The notes: generated from the letters alone by a model not told the origin. A stretch of 64,000 nucleotides of DNA from Amycolatopsis aidingensis (GCF_018885265.1 NZ_CP076538.1:3880001-3944000), one strand, 5' to 3'. Counted from the first letter of the stretch, positions 34,975 to 43,825 are shown. Program-made: numbers and translations.

Positions 34975-35847
34975 GTGCGAACACTGCGCAGATCCCTGTC
35001 CGCTGCGGCACTGGCCGCCGCCTTCGCCGCGGGCACCATGGCCGCGGCGCCCACCGCACTGGCCGCAGAGAATCCGCACGAACGCGGTCCCGACCCCTCC
35101 GAATCCAGCATCGAGGCCCCGCGCGGGCCGTTCTCCTTCGCCGAGCGCAGCGTGTCCTCGTGGCGGGTCAGCGGGTTCGGCGGCGGCACGATCTACTACC
35201 CCACCAGCACCAGCGAGGGCACCTTCGGGGGCATCGCCATCTCCCCCGGCTTCACCGCCGACCAGTCCAGTATCGCCTGGCTCGGCCCGCGCCTGGCGTC
35301 CCAGGGGTTCGTGGTGTTCACCATCGACACCAACTCCCGGTTCGACCAGCCGGCCAGCCGAGGGGAGCAGTTGCTCGCCGCGCTGGACTACCTGACCGAG
35401 GACAGCACGGTCCGCGACCGGGTGGACGCCTCCCGGCTGGGCGTGGCAGGCCACTCCATGGGTGGCGGCGGGTCGCTGGAGGCTGCCAGCGACCGGCCCA
35501 GCCTGCAGGCCGCCGTACCGCTGGCGGCGTGGAACCTGGACAAGACCTGGTCCGAGGTGCGCGTGCCGACCTTCATCATCGGCGGCGAGAACGACTCGGT
35601 CGCCTCGGTCGGCTCGCATTCCGAGCCGTTCTACCGGTCGCTGCCCGGCAGCCTGGACAAGGCCTACATGGAGCTGGACAACGCCAGCCACTTCTTCCCG
35701 AACACACCGAACACCACGATGGCCAAGTACATGATCTCCTGGCTGAAACGGTTCATCGACAACGACACCCGGTACGAGCGTTTCCTGTGCCCCGCGCCGG
35801 ACGACCGGGACATCTCGGAGTACCGCGACACCTGCCCGCACTCCTAA
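34975..35847 (+). CDS. Secreted polyester hydrolase (cutinase / PETase-type)
   Basis: A 290-residue alpha/beta hydrolase with a signal peptide cleaved after PTALA. The mature part begins AENPHERGPDPSESSIEA and continues FGGGTIYYPTSTSEGTFGG, very close to Thermobifida and Saccharomonospora cutinases that hydrolyse PET and other polyesters. The triad is S161 in GHSMGGGGS, D207 in GGENDSVAS and H239 in NASHFFPN. The substrate-clamping W186 is present; the oxyanion-hole position that is Tyr in many homologues is Phe (SPGFTA). DNDTRYERFLC and a second C-terminal Cys form the conserved disulfide. The natural substrate is probably cutin or another polyester. The GTG follows AAAGGAG; a strong terminator follows the gene. 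Confidence 0.92.
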   Translation: MRTLRRSLSAAALAAAFAAGTMAAAPTALAAENPHERGPDPSESSIEAPRGPFSFAERSVSSWRVSGFGGGTIYYPTSTSEGTFGGIAISPGFTADQSSIAWLGPRLASQGFVVFTIDTNSRFDQPASRGEQLLAALDYLTEDSTVRDRVDASRLGVAGHSMGGGGSLEAASDRPSLQAAVPLAAWNLDKTWSEVRVPTFIIGGENDSVASVGSHSEPFYRSLPGSLDKAYMELDNASHFFPNTPNTTMAKYMISWLKRFIDNDTRYERFLCPAPDDRDISEYRDTCPHS

Positions 35848-35868
35848 AACCCCGCACACCAACGAATT

Positions 35869-35902
35869 CCGGGGGCGGCCGCACCGGCGCGGCCGCCCCC
35901 GG
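35869..35902 (+). terminator. Terminator after the polyester hydrolase gene
   Basis: A perfect 14-bp GC-rich stem (arms 35869-35882 and 35889-35902) with a six-base loop, 22 bases after the stop codon. No T-run follows. Confidence 0.8.
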
Positions 35903-36007
35903 ACGCTTGACATCGCGGGCCCGGTTCCGGATGATTCCCGCTCGTACCGACCGGACGGTATCGATACTCCCGAATTGTGGGACGTCCGGCTTGTGGAAGA
36001 GGGACCA

Positions 36008-36793
36008 ATGACGATCGCTTCCCCCCTGCTCGAGGTCGACCGGGTGACCGTGCGCTTCGGCGGCCTGGTGGCACTGCATGAGGCCACCGTCACGGTCGAA
36101 CCGCGCACCGTGCTCGGCGTGATCGGCCCGAACGGGGCGGGCAAGACCACGCTGTTCAACGTGATCTGCGGGTTCGTCCGGCCACAGCAGGGCGGCCTGC
36201 GCTGGCGCGGCACGGAGCTCACCGCGCACAGCCCGCGCAAGCTCGCCGACCTCGGCATCGCCCGCACCCTGCAGGGGCTCGGGCTCTTCCCAGGGCTGAC
36301 CGTGCTGGAGAACGTGCTCACCGGCGCCCAGCGGCATGCCAGAGCAGGCGCCCTGAGCACCTTGCTCGGCCTGCGCGGGGCGGCGAAGGACGAGGCGGCG
36401 CTGCGCGAACGCGCCCACGCCGTGCTCGCCGACCTCGGCATCGCCACCGCGCACGCCCGTCTGCCCGGCGCGCTCCCCTACGGCGTCCAGAAGCGGGTCG
36501 CGCTGGCCAGGGCCCTGGTGGCCGAGCCGGAGCTACTGCTGCTCGACGAACCGGCCAGCGGGCTGTCCGCGGAGGAGATCGACGAACTCGCCGAGCGCGT
36601 CCGCGGGTTCACCACGCGGACCTCGGTGCTGCTGGTGGAACACCACATGGACCTGGTGATGCGCGCCTGCGACCGGATCGTGGTGCTGAACTTCGGCGAG
36701 GTGATCGCCCAGGGTAGCCCCGACCGGATCCGGGCCGACCCCGTGGTCGCCGAGGCCTACCTCGGCACGACCGAGGAGGCCAGCCATGCTTGA
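36008..36793 (+). CDS. livG: Branched-chain amino acid-type ABC transporter ATPase (LivG-like)
   Basis: A 261-residue ABC ATPase: Walker A GPNGAGKTT, a Q-loop in IARTLQGLGLFPGLTVLENV, the signature PYGVQKRVALARAL (a divergent form of LSGGQ), Walker B LLLLDEPASGL and the switch histidine in LLVEHHMDLVM. The insertion between Q-loop and signature is typical of LivG. It energises import through LivHM. First gene of a five-gene operon; it overlaps livF by eight bases. Confidence 0.92.
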   Translation: MTIASPLLEVDRVTVRFGGLVALHEATVTVEPRTVLGVIGPNGAGKTTLFNVICGFVRPQQGGLRWRGTELTAHSPRKLADLGIARTLQGLGLFPGLTVLENVLTGAQRHARAGALSTLLGLRGAAKDEAALRERAHAVLADLGIATAHARLPGALPYGVQKRVALARALVAEPELLLLDEPASGLSAEEIDELAERVRGFTTRTSVLLVEHHMDLVMRACDRIVVLNFGEVIAQGSPDRIRADPVVAEAYLGTTEEASHA

Positions 36794-37493
36794 GATCGCG
36801 GGGCTGACCGCGGCCTACGGCGCGGTGCGCGCGCTGGACGGGGTGAGCATGTCGGTCGCCGACGGCAGCATCACCGCCGTACTGGGCGCGAACGGGGCGG
36901 GCAAGACCACCCTGCTGCGCACCGTCGGCGGCCTGCTCGGCCCCGCCGCGGGCCGGGTGCGGTTCGACGGCACGGACATCACCGGCTGGCCTGCCGACCG
37001 GATCACCCGCCGCGGGCTGGTGCACGTGCCGGAGAACGGCGGGGTGATCACCGAACTCACCGTCGCGGAGAACCTCCGGCTCGGCGCGCTGTGGCGCCGC
37101 GACCGGGCGGACCGGGCCGCGGCGCTGGCCGAGGCCTTCGAGCTGTTCCCGCCGCTTTCCGACCGCAGGGACAAACCCGCGGCCACGCTCTCCGGCGGGG
37201 AGCGGCAGATGCTCGCCATCGGGCGGGCGCTGATGAGCCGACCCCGGATGCTGCTGCTGGACGAGCCCTCGCTCGGGCTGGCGCCGCTGGTGACCCTGCG
37301 GATCCTGCGGGTGATCGAGGACCTGCGGGCGCGGGCGGGCCTCACCGTGCTGCTGGTGGAGCAGAACGCGCGCAGCGCGCTGTCCGTGGCCGACCACGGT
37401 CATGTGCTGTCCCTCGGCCGCGTGGTGGCCAGCGACGCCGCGAACTCCCTGCTCACCGACGACCAGCTCCGGCATGCCTACCTCGGTTTCTGA
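36786..37493 (+). CDS. livF: ABC transporter ATPase (LivF-like)
   Basis: A 235-residue ABC ATPase with Walker A GANGAGKTT, the LivF-typical segment GLVHVPENGGVITELTVAENL, the signature TLSGGERQMLAIGRAL, Walker B MLLLDEPSLGL and VLLVEQNARSAL. It pairs with LivG in a heterodimer. The start codon lies within the end of livG, indicating coupling. Confidence 0.92.
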   Translation: MLEIAGLTAAYGAVRALDGVSMSVADGSITAVLGANGAGKTTLLRTVGGLLGPAAGRVRFDGTDITGWPADRITRRGLVHVPENGGVITELTVAENLRLGALWRRDRADRAAALAEAFELFPPLSDRRDKPAATLSGGERQMLAIGRALMSRPRMLLLDEPSLGLAPLVTLRILRVIEDLRARAGLTVLLVEQNARSALSVADHGHVLSLGRVVASDAANSLLTDDQLRHAYLGF

Positions 37494-37516
37494 CCGCGAC
37501 GGGAGCAAGGACCCTG

Positions 37517-38368
37517 ATGAACGGCTTTCTCACCCTCACCGTGAACGGCCTTTCCACCGGCGCCGTGTACGCCGCGCTCGGACTGTCCATTGTGATCATC
37601 TACCGGGCCACCCGGGTGATCAACTTCGCCCAGCCCGCACTGGCACTGATCTCCGCCTACCTCGCCTACTCGGTGAACAAGGCCACCGGCAGCTACTGGC
37701 TGGGCTTCGCGGTGGCGCTGCTGGCCGGTGCCGTGCTCGGCGCGGGCACCGAACGCGTGCTGATCCGCCCGCTGCGCGACCGCACCCCGCTCAGCGCGGT
37801 GATCGTGACCCTGGGCCTGCTGATGGTGCTGCAGGCCGTGGCCGGGATGTTCTGGACCAACGAGCCGCAGTCCTTCCCCTACGCCTTCGACTTCCGCGGC
37901 CAGTTCTCGGCGTTCAGCCTGTTCACCGTGCTGGTCGTGCTGGCGACGGCGGCCGGGATCGGGCTGCTGTTCCGCTACACCGCGCTCGGGCTGCGGCTGC
38001 GCGCGGCGGCCTTCCGCCCGGAGGTGGCGAGCATGCTCGGAGTGCGGGTCGGCCTGATGCTCACCTTGGGCTGGGCGCTGGCCGCCGCCGTCGGCGCACT
38101 GGCCGGGGTACTGGCCACCCCGCCGTTCCTGTTCCCGACGGTGCTGGACGGGGTGTTCGTCTACGCGCTCACCGCGGCCGTGATCGGCGGGCTGGACAAC
38201 CCGCTCGGCACCGTGGCCGGCGGGTTCGCCGTCGGCATCGGACTGTCCTATGTGTCCGGGTATCTCGGACCCGAGCTGGTGACCATGGCGGCGCTAGTGA
38301 TCCTCGTGCTGGTGCTCGCGTTCCGCCCGAACGGCCTGTTCGGCCACGCCGTGGCAAGGAGGGTGTGA
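37517..38368 (+). CDS. livH: ABC transporter permease (LivH-like)
   Basis: A 283-residue permease with about eight membrane segments, beginning FLTLTVNGLSTGAVYAALGL, the standard LivH N-terminus. RATRVINFAQPALALISAYLAY and the cytoplasmic coupling loop around ALGLRLRAAAFRPEVASMLGV are typical, and VIGGLDNPLGTVAGGFAVG is the conserved C-terminal motif. Confidence 0.9.
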   Translation: MNGFLTLTVNGLSTGAVYAALGLSIVIIYRATRVINFAQPALALISAYLAYSVNKATGSYWLGFAVALLAGAVLGAGTERVLIRPLRDRTPLSAVIVTLGLLMVLQAVAGMFWTNEPQSFPYAFDFRGQFSAFSLFTVLVVLATAAGIGLLFRYTALGLRLRAAAFRPEVASMLGVRVGLMLTLGWALAAAVGALAGVLATPPFLFPTVLDGVFVYALTAAVIGGLDNPLGTVAGGFAVGIGLSYVSGYLGPELVTMAALVILVLVLAFRPNGLFGHAVARRV

Positions 38369-38369
38369 C

Positions 38370-39422
38370 GTGCCTGCTGGTAGAAGCCCACTCCCACCGC
38401 TGCTGCGGCACACCCTGCTCGCGCTGGCCGCCCTGCTCGCCATCATCGTCCTCACCGGCGTGGTGGATCCGTTCACCAACCTGCGTATCGCGAGTGTCGG
38501 CTACTACCTCGTCGCGGTGGCCGGGCTGACCCTGCTGACCGGGCTGAACGGCCAGGTATCCCTCGGGCACGGCGCCTTCCTGTTCATCGGCGCCTACACC
38601 ATGGCGCTGCTGGTGATCCACGTGCCGGGCTGGCCGTTCTGGCTGGACCTGCTGCTCGCCGCGGCGGCCAGCGGGGTGGCCGGTGCGCTGGCCGGGGCCG
38701 CGGCCGCCAGGCTGCACGGGCCGTACCTGGCCGGGGCCACCCTGGCGCTGGCCGTCGGGCTGCCCGCGCTCACCCAGCGGTTCCCGGAACTGCTCGGCGG
38801 CAGCAACGGGCTGGCCTTCCGGGTGAACAGCATGCCCGCGGGCCTTGCGGGCAGCGTGCCCACCACCCGCTGGCAGGCCTGGGTGGTGTGGGCGAGCGTG
38901 CTGCTGGCCCTGGTGCTGCTGGCCAACCTGACCCGCGGGCGGTTCGGCCGCACCCTGCGGGCCGTCCGGGACAACGAGGTCTCGGCCGAGCTCGCCGGGA
39001 TCCACATCGGCCGGACGAAGGTGCTCGCCTTCCTGATCAGTGCCGTATGCGGCGGGCTGGCCGGCGGGCTGCAGGCCTTCCTGCTCGGCACCGCCGCGCC
39101 CGGTTCGTTCACCCTGGTGCTCTCGCTCAGCCTGCTGGCCGCGGTCGTACTGGGCGGCATCGGCAGCATGTGGGGCGCGCTCTGGGGTGCCATCGCGCTG
39201 GTCTACTTCCAGGCCTGGTCCGAGGACCTCGCGCACGAGCTGGCGCTGAGCACCGACATCGCCAACAACCTCCCGCTGGCGGTGTACGGGCTGATCCTGA
39301 TCACCGTCGTACTCGCCTTCCCGCAAGGGATCCAGGGCGGCGTGCGGCAGCTGGGCCGGCTGCTGCGCCGCACGCGAGCGAACCGCACCGCTTCCGGCAC
39401 CGCGACAGAAGGAGAATCATGA
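38370..39422 (+). CDS. livM: ABC transporter permease (LivM-like)
   Basis: A 350-residue permease with about ten hydrophobic segments. LLTGLNGQVSLGHGAFLFIGAY (given as the GxxSLGHGAF region), GRTLRAVRDNEVSAELAGI and VVLGGIGSMWGALWGA are conserved LivM features. GTG start one base after the livH stop; AAGGAGG lies inside livH. Its stop overlaps the start of the substrate-binding gene (ATGA). Confidence 0.9.
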   Translation: MPAGRSPLPPLLRHTLLALAALLAIIVLTGVVDPFTNLRIASVGYYLVAVAGLTLLTGLNGQVSLGHGAFLFIGAYTMALLVIHVPGWPFWLDLLLAAAASGVAGALAGAAAARLHGPYLAGATLALAVGLPALTQRFPELLGGSNGLAFRVNSMPAGLAGSVPTTRWQAWVVWASVLLALVLLANLTRGRFGRTLRAVRDNEVSAELAGIHIGRTKVLAFLISAVCGGLAGGLQAFLLGTAAPGSFTLVLSLSLLAAVVLGGIGSMWGALWGAIALVYFQAWSEDLAHELALSTDIANNLPLAVYGLILITVVLAFPQGIQGGVRQLGRLLRRTRANRTASGTATEGES

Positions 39423-40747
39423 GCAGACCTCATCCGGCCAGGACCGTCCTGGCCGCGGCACTCGCCGGGGCGCTGGCCCTCACCGCCTGCGGTGGCGCGG
39501 GCGAGGCACCCAGCGAGCAGCAGGCCCAAACCGGCGGCGCGGCACCCGGCGTCACCGACACCAGCGTGCTCATCGGCACGCACCAGCCGCTCACCGGCCC
39601 GGCCGCACCCGGCTACAGCCGGATCTCGGTGGGCGCACAGGCAATGTACGACCACATCAACGACGGCGGAGGCATCCACGGCCGGACCATCGAGTACCGG
39701 GTGGAGGACGACGCGTACAACCCGACCCGCACCGTCGAGGTGGTCAAGAAACTGGTGCTGCAGGACGAGGTGTTCGCCATCGTCGGCGGGCTCGGCACCC
39801 CGACCCATTCCAAGGTCGTCGACTTCCTCAACCAGCAGGGCGTTCCCGACCTGCTGGTCTCCTCCGGCGCGCTGATGTGGGACCAGCCGGAGCGCAACCC
39901 GATGACCTTCGGCTACCAGGTGGACTACACCAGGGAAGGCAAGATCCAGGGCAAGTACATCGCCGACAACCTGCCAGGGCGCAAGGTCGGGTTGATGTAC
40001 CAGAACGATGACGTCGGCAGGGACACCCAGCGCGGTCTCGACCAGTTCATCGCCGACCAGACCGTCTCCCGGCAGGGCTACGACCCGGCCAACACCGATG
40101 TGCTGCCGCAGATCTCCGCGCTGCGGGACGCGGGCGCCGAGGTCGTGGTGTGCGAATGTGTGCCGGCCTTCACCGCGCTGTCCATCCTGACCGCGGCGAA
40201 GATCGGCTACCAGCCGCAGTTCATGGTCAGCAGCATCGGGGCCGATCCGGCGACCCTCACCGGGCTGCTGGAGGAGTTCGGCAAGCAGGGCGGGTCCGAG
40301 GTGTCCGCGCCGCGGCTGCTGGAGGGCATGCTCGGCACCGGCTACCTGCCGGACGTCGGCCTCACCGACGACCCGTGGGTGCAACTGCTCCAGCAGGTCC
40401 ACCAGGAGTACATCCCGGAGGAACCGCTCACCAACACCGTGGTCTACGGCATGGTGCAGGCCTACACCTTCGCCCAGGCGCTGAAGGCCGCCGGCCGCGA
40501 CCTCACCCGCGAGCAGCTCGTGGCGGCGATGGAGTCCGGCGAGCTGGAGGGGCCGGGACTGACCCCGTTCGCCTTCTCCGCTGAGTCGCACTCGGGCTAC
40601 ACCGGGGCGTACGTGTTCGAGGTCAACCCGGACACCTCCACCACCATCGTGCAGCAGCCGGTGGTGACCGACCGGGGCGAGGGACCGGTTACCCCGGCGC
40701 GGACCGAACGCAAGACCCCGGAGCAGATCGCCCTGCTCGGGGAATGA
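39419..40747 (+). CDS. livJ: ABC transporter substrate-binding lipoprotein (LivJ-like)
   Basis: A 442-residue periplasmic-binding-fold type I lipoprotein. The signal peptide ends in LALTAC, with C24 the lipid-anchored residue. The mature protein begins with a low-complexity linker, then SVLIGTHQPLTGPAAPGYS, typical of LivJ/AmiC proteins. VFAIVGGLGTPTHSKVVDFLN is the ligand-binding hinge region. Such proteins bind branched-chain amino acids, but many relatives in actinomycetes bind aromatic acids, dicarboxylates or amides. Ligand unknown. A terminator follows. Confidence 0.9.
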   Translation: MSRPHPARTVLAAALAGALALTACGGAGEAPSEQQAQTGGAAPGVTDTSVLIGTHQPLTGPAAPGYSRISVGAQAMYDHINDGGGIHGRTIEYRVEDDAYNPTRTVEVVKKLVLQDEVFAIVGGLGTPTHSKVVDFLNQQGVPDLLVSSGALMWDQPERNPMTFGYQVDYTREGKIQGKYIADNLPGRKVGLMYQNDDVGRDTQRGLDQFIADQTVSRQGYDPANTDVLPQISALRDAGAEVVVCECVPAFTALSILTAAKIGYQPQFMVSSIGADPATLTGLLEEFGKQGGSEVSAPRLLEGMLGTGYLPDVGLTDDPWVQLLQQVHQEYIPEEPLTNTVVYGMVQAYTFAQALKAAGRDLTREQLVAAMESGELEGPGLTPFAFSAESHSGYTGAYVFEVNPDTSTTIVQQPVVTDRGEGPVTPARTERKTPEQIALLGE

Positions 40748-40751
40748 GACG

Positions 40752-40787
40752 CCGGGGACGGGCGAACGCCGCCCCGCCCGTCCCCGG
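40752..40787 (+). terminator. Terminator of the liv operon
   Basis: A perfect 13-bp stem (arms 40752-40764 and 40775-40787) with a ten-base loop, starting four bases after the livJ stop. Confidence 0.8.
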
Positions 40788-40807
40788 GGTCACCTACCGC
40801 CGCAGGC

Positions 40808-40826
40808 TAGAGTGAGCCGGATCCGG
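40808..40826 (+). promoter_or_regulatory. Promoter and palindrome before the second TetR gene
   Basis: TAGAGT (40808-40813) resembles a -10 box. The perfect palindrome CCGGATCCGG (40817-40826) follows at the expected transcription start, 36 bases before the ATG. A TetR-type autorepressor could bind here. The palindrome is short, so chance is possible. Confidence 0.4.
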
Positions 40827-40861
40827 GGAGAACCGGAGCCTGCGCGAAAGGGAACGCGGCC

Positions 40862-41476
40862 ATGACCGGCACGCCTGCCGCAGCGGACCACACTGACGGC
40901 TCGGTGCGTGGCCGCGTGCTGCGCGCGGCGACCACGCTCTTCGCGCAGAAGGGCTTCGAGAACACCAGTGTCCGCGAGATCGTGGACACCGCGGGCGTCA
41001 CCAAGGGCGGGCTGTACCACTACTTCGGATCCAAGGACGACCTGCTCCACGAGATCTACACGACGATGCTGCGGATGCAGACCAGGCGGATGGAGACCAT
41101 CGCCGCCTCGGACCTGCCGCTGCCGCACCGCCTGCACGCGATCGTGGTGGACGTGGTGGCCACCAGCGTCAGCCACCTCGACGAGGCGGTGGTCTTCTTC
41201 CAGTCGATGCACCTGCTCGAACCGGCCAAGCTCGCCAAGGTCCGCGCGGAGCGCAGGCACTACCACGAACAGGTCCGCGCGCTGGTCGAGCAGGGCCAGC
41301 GGGCCGGGACCTTCCGCGCCGACGTACCGGCGGACCTGGTGGTGAGCCACACCTTCGGGGCCGTACACCGGCTCGGGCTCTGGTACCGCAAGGACGGGCC
41401 GCTCACCGGCGAGCAGGTGGGGCACCACTACGCCAATCTGATGATTGCCGGGCTGCTGGGCGATTTCGCGCTCTGA
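40862..41476 (+). CDS. TetR-family transcriptional regulator (KstR2/FadR-like)
   Basis: A 204-residue TetR protein. The HTH is VLRAATTLFAQKGFENTSV, then REIVDTAGVTKGGLYHYFGSK, and the C-terminal domain contains the HxxxxHYHEQV...G...FRADVPADLV arrangement common in regulators of acyl-CoA or steroid catabolism. It directly follows the liv operon after a terminator, with its own probable promoter, and may regulate the transporter. GAAAGGGAA lies upstream of the ATG. Confidence 0.88.
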   Translation: MTGTPAAADHTDGSVRGRVLRAATTLFAQKGFENTSVREIVDTAGVTKGGLYHYFGSKDDLLHEIYTTMLRMQTRRMETIAASDLPLPHRLHAIVVDVVATSVSHLDEAVVFFQSMHLLEPAKLAKVRAERRHYHEQVRALVEQGQRAGTFRADVPADLVVSHTFGAVHRLGLWYRKDGPLTGEQVGHHYANLMIAGLLGDFAL

Positions 41477-41554
41477 GTCCCGCGGCCGGCCCGCTAGCAT
41501 GGGTGCGCAGAGTGGTGTTCGCCGACCGCTCGCGGGGCTGGGGGTGTGTAGCCG

Positions 41555-42199
41555 GTGCGAGTCTTGCGCTGGATCGCCGTGGCCGGGTGCCTGGCCTGCC
41601 TGCTGAGTTCCTGCGACGCGGTCACCGCCGTCGGCGACGACCCGCGGCCCGGACCGACCCCCGATGCGGAGCCCGCGCAGGCGCGGGAACGGCTGGCGGA
41701 ACTGGTCGTCGCGCCCCGCGGCCCGATCAGCGGCTACGACCGCGACCGGTTCCCGCACTGGAGCCCGGTCTCGGGCAACTGCAACACCCGGGAGACCGTG
41801 CTGCGGCGCGACGGCGAGGACGTGCGGGCCGGGGCGGACTGCTCCCCGACCTCCGGCAGCTGGACCAGCCCCTATGACGGCGCCACCTGGACCGATCCGT
41901 CCGATGTGGACATCGACCATATGGTTCCGCTGGCGCAGGGCTGGGTCAGCGGTGCCCGGTCGTGGACCGACGAGCGCAGGGAGCAGTTCGCCAACGACCT
42001 GGAGCGCCCCCAGCTGAAGGCCGTCACCGACAACGTCAACCAGTCGAAGTCCGACCAGGCTCCGGACGAATGGAAGCCGCCGCTGGAGTCACGGTGGTGC
42101 GGCTACGCCGCTGACTGGATCGTGGTGAAGCACCACTACCGGCTCACCGTCACCACCGCGGAGCGCGACGCCCTCGCCGGGATGCTGGACCGCTGCTGA
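41555..42199 (+). CDS. DUF1524 / HNH nuclease-like lipoprotein
   Basis: A 214-residue exported protein. The N-terminus ends in a lipobox (LLSSC), predicting a membrane-anchored lipoprotein. The DUF1524 nuclease-like domain has VDIDHMVPLAQGW with the His-Met motif, NDLERPQLKAVTDNVNQSKSDQAP and EWKPP, ending in a cysteine-bearing ESRWCGYAADWI. Similar secreted actinobacterial proteins are likely non-specific nucleases acting outside the cell. The GTG start has a possible -10 TAGCAT at 41495-41500 about 55 bases upstream. Confidence 0.82.
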   Translation: MRVLRWIAVAGCLACLLSSCDAVTAVGDDPRPGPTPDAEPAQARERLAELVVAPRGPISGYDRDRFPHWSPVSGNCNTRETVLRRDGEDVRAGADCSPTSGSWTSPYDGATWTDPSDVDIDHMVPLAQGWVSGARSWTDERREQFANDLERPQLKAVTDNVNQSKSDQAPDEWKPPLESRWCGYAADWIVVKHHYRLTVTTAERDALAGMLDRC

Positions 42200-42259
42200 C
42201 CGGGGTGCGCCGCTACACCCCCGTCCCGGCGCGAGGAGGGTACCGATAACCTCGCCGCT

Positions 42260-43294
42260 GTGGCACAGGCGCGGATCCCGGTTGTGATCGTCGCGGGCTT
42301 TCTCGGGTCGGGCAAGACCACCATGCTCAACCACCTGCTGCGCAACAGCGCGGGCGCCCGGATCGGCGTGGTCGTCAACGACTTCGGCAGCATCAACATC
42401 GACGCCATGACGGTGGCCGGGCAGGTGGACTCCATGGTCTCGCTCGGCAACGGCTGCCTGTGCTGCGCGGTCGACGCCAGCGGGCTGGACGCCATGCTGG
42501 GCAAGCTCGCCGACCCGGCAGCCGGGATCGACGTCATCGTGATCGAGGCGAGCGGGCTGGCCGAGCCCCGCGATCTCATCCGCATGGTGCTGGCCAGCGA
42601 GTGCGAGCGGATCGAGTACGGCGGCCTGCTCGAGGTGGTGGACGCGGCCGAGTTCATCCGTACCCGCGAGCTGCACCCGGAACTGGACCAGCACCTGGCC
42701 CTGGCCGACCTGGTGGTGCTGAACAAAACCGACCGCGTGGACGAGCACACGCGAGCCGACCTGCTGGCGATCCTGGAGAGCATCGTGGGCGGCACCCCGC
42801 TGCTGCCCACCGTGCATGGCCGGGTCGACCCGGAACTGCTGTTCGACCGGCCACACCGCCCGCACCGGACCGATGTCCCACGGCAGCTGTCCCTGACCGA
42901 TCTGCTCCTGGATGAGCACGAGGACTGTGGCCACGAGCACCACCTGCACGCTGGTTACGAGAGCATCGAGTTCACCTCGGCGGAACCGCTGCACCCGCGC
43001 AGGCTGATGCGTTTCCTTGACGACCGGCCCGGCGGCCTCTACCGGATGAAAGGGGTGGTGTACTTCGGTATCCCCGGCCACCAGGACAAGTTCGAGTTGC
43101 ACACGGTGGGCAACTTCCTGCGGTTCCACTCCTCGAGCTGGTCGCGGCGCGAGGAGCGCACCACCCGGCTGGTGCTGATCGGCGCCGGGATCGACGCCGA
43201 GGCACTGCGCACCCGGCTGCGCGAGTGCGTGCAAGCCGAGCCGGAGGCACCGGCCGCGGGCGACATGCTGCCGGTGCTGCGGTACGCCGGATGA
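42260..43294 (+). CDS. COG0523 (CobW-like) GTPase, putative metallochaperone
   Basis: A 344-residue G3E GTPase. Walker A is GFLGSGKTT at 13-21, the metal-binding C66-L-C68-C69 motif lies in GNGCLCCAV, the switch region has EASGLAEP, and NKTD gives base specificity. A histidine-rich segment HEDCGHEHHLHAGYE precedes the C-terminal CobW_C domain. COG0523 proteins deliver zinc, cobalt or iron; a zinc role is most common. No Zur box was recognised nearby. GATAAC at 42245-42250 may be a -10 box close to the GTG, giving a very short leader. Confidence 0.88.
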   Translation: MAQARIPVVIVAGFLGSGKTTMLNHLLRNSAGARIGVVVNDFGSINIDAMTVAGQVDSMVSLGNGCLCCAVDASGLDAMLGKLADPAAGIDVIVIEASGLAEPRDLIRMVLASECERIEYGGLLEVVDAAEFIRTRELHPELDQHLALADLVVLNKTDRVDEHTRADLLAILESIVGGTPLLPTVHGRVDPELLFDRPHRPHRTDVPRQLSLTDLLLDEHEDCGHEHHLHAGYESIEFTSAEPLHPRRLMRFLDDRPGGLYRMKGVVYFGIPGHQDKFELHTVGNFLRFHSSSWSRREERTTRLVLIGAGIDAEALRTRLRECVQAEPEAPAAGDMLPVLRYAG

Positions 43295-43310
43295 GCCCGG
43301 CCGCGGCGAG

Positions 43311-43751
43311 CTACGTTTCCCCGGCCATCGCCCGGCGCAGCAGCCCGCGCAGCTGCCGCAGCTGCGGCACGGTCAGCGCGTGCACCGGGCCCTGACCCGC
43401 GCGCAACCGCTCGGCCAGCCGCCGGGTGAGTAGGAGCCCGCTATCGGTCGCGACGAGCGCCTTCACCCTGCGGTCGGCCGGATCGGGACAACGGCGTAGC
43501 ACACCGCGATCCTCGAGCCTGTCCACTACCGCGGTCAGGTTGGAAGCGTCGTAGCCGAGTTTCCTGGCGATCACGCGCATCGGCCGTGGCTCGCCGGGCT
43601 CCAGAGCGAGCAGCACCTTGCCCTCCCCCGCCGACAGCCCGAACTCGGCGGCGCAGGCGGCGAAATGCCTGCTCAACCGCCCACTCATCGCCACGAGCAG
43701 CTGGACCACCTCGTTGGCGAGATCGTCCCCGGAATCGGTCACGTCGGTCAC
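43311..43751 (-). CDS. MarR-family transcriptional regulator
   Basis: A 146-residue winged-helix regulator: AEFGLSAGEGKVLLALEPGEPRPMRVIARKL (helix 1-3 region), then YDASNLTAVVDRLEDRGVLRRCPDPADRRVK, the recognition helix and wing of MarR proteins. The GTG start at 43751 faces a SnoaL-like gene across a 74-base AT-rich intergenic region with a perfect palindrome, the likely operator. Confidence 0.88.
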   Translation of the reverse strand: MTDVTDSGDDLANEVVQLLVAMSGRLSRHFAACAAEFGLSAGEGKVLLALEPGEPRPMRVIARKLGYDASNLTAVVDRLEDRGVLRRCPDPADRRVKALVATDSGLLLTRRLAERLRAGQGPVHALTVPQLRQLRGLLRRAMAGET

Positions 43752-43779
43752 TGGACAACGATACCGTCCACTATTTATG

Positions 43780-43791
43780 GTGGTATACCAC
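43780..43791. promoter_or_regulatory. MarR operator candidate
   Basis: The perfect 12-bp palindrome GTGGTATACCAC lies between the divergent MarR and SnoaL genes in unusually AT-rich DNA. A CCACTATT motif is present on both sides (43768 and 43788). One protein binding here could control both genes. Confidence 0.6.
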
Positions 43792-43825
43792 TATTATTTA
43801 TCGACACTATCAGTCTGGGGGCCCC

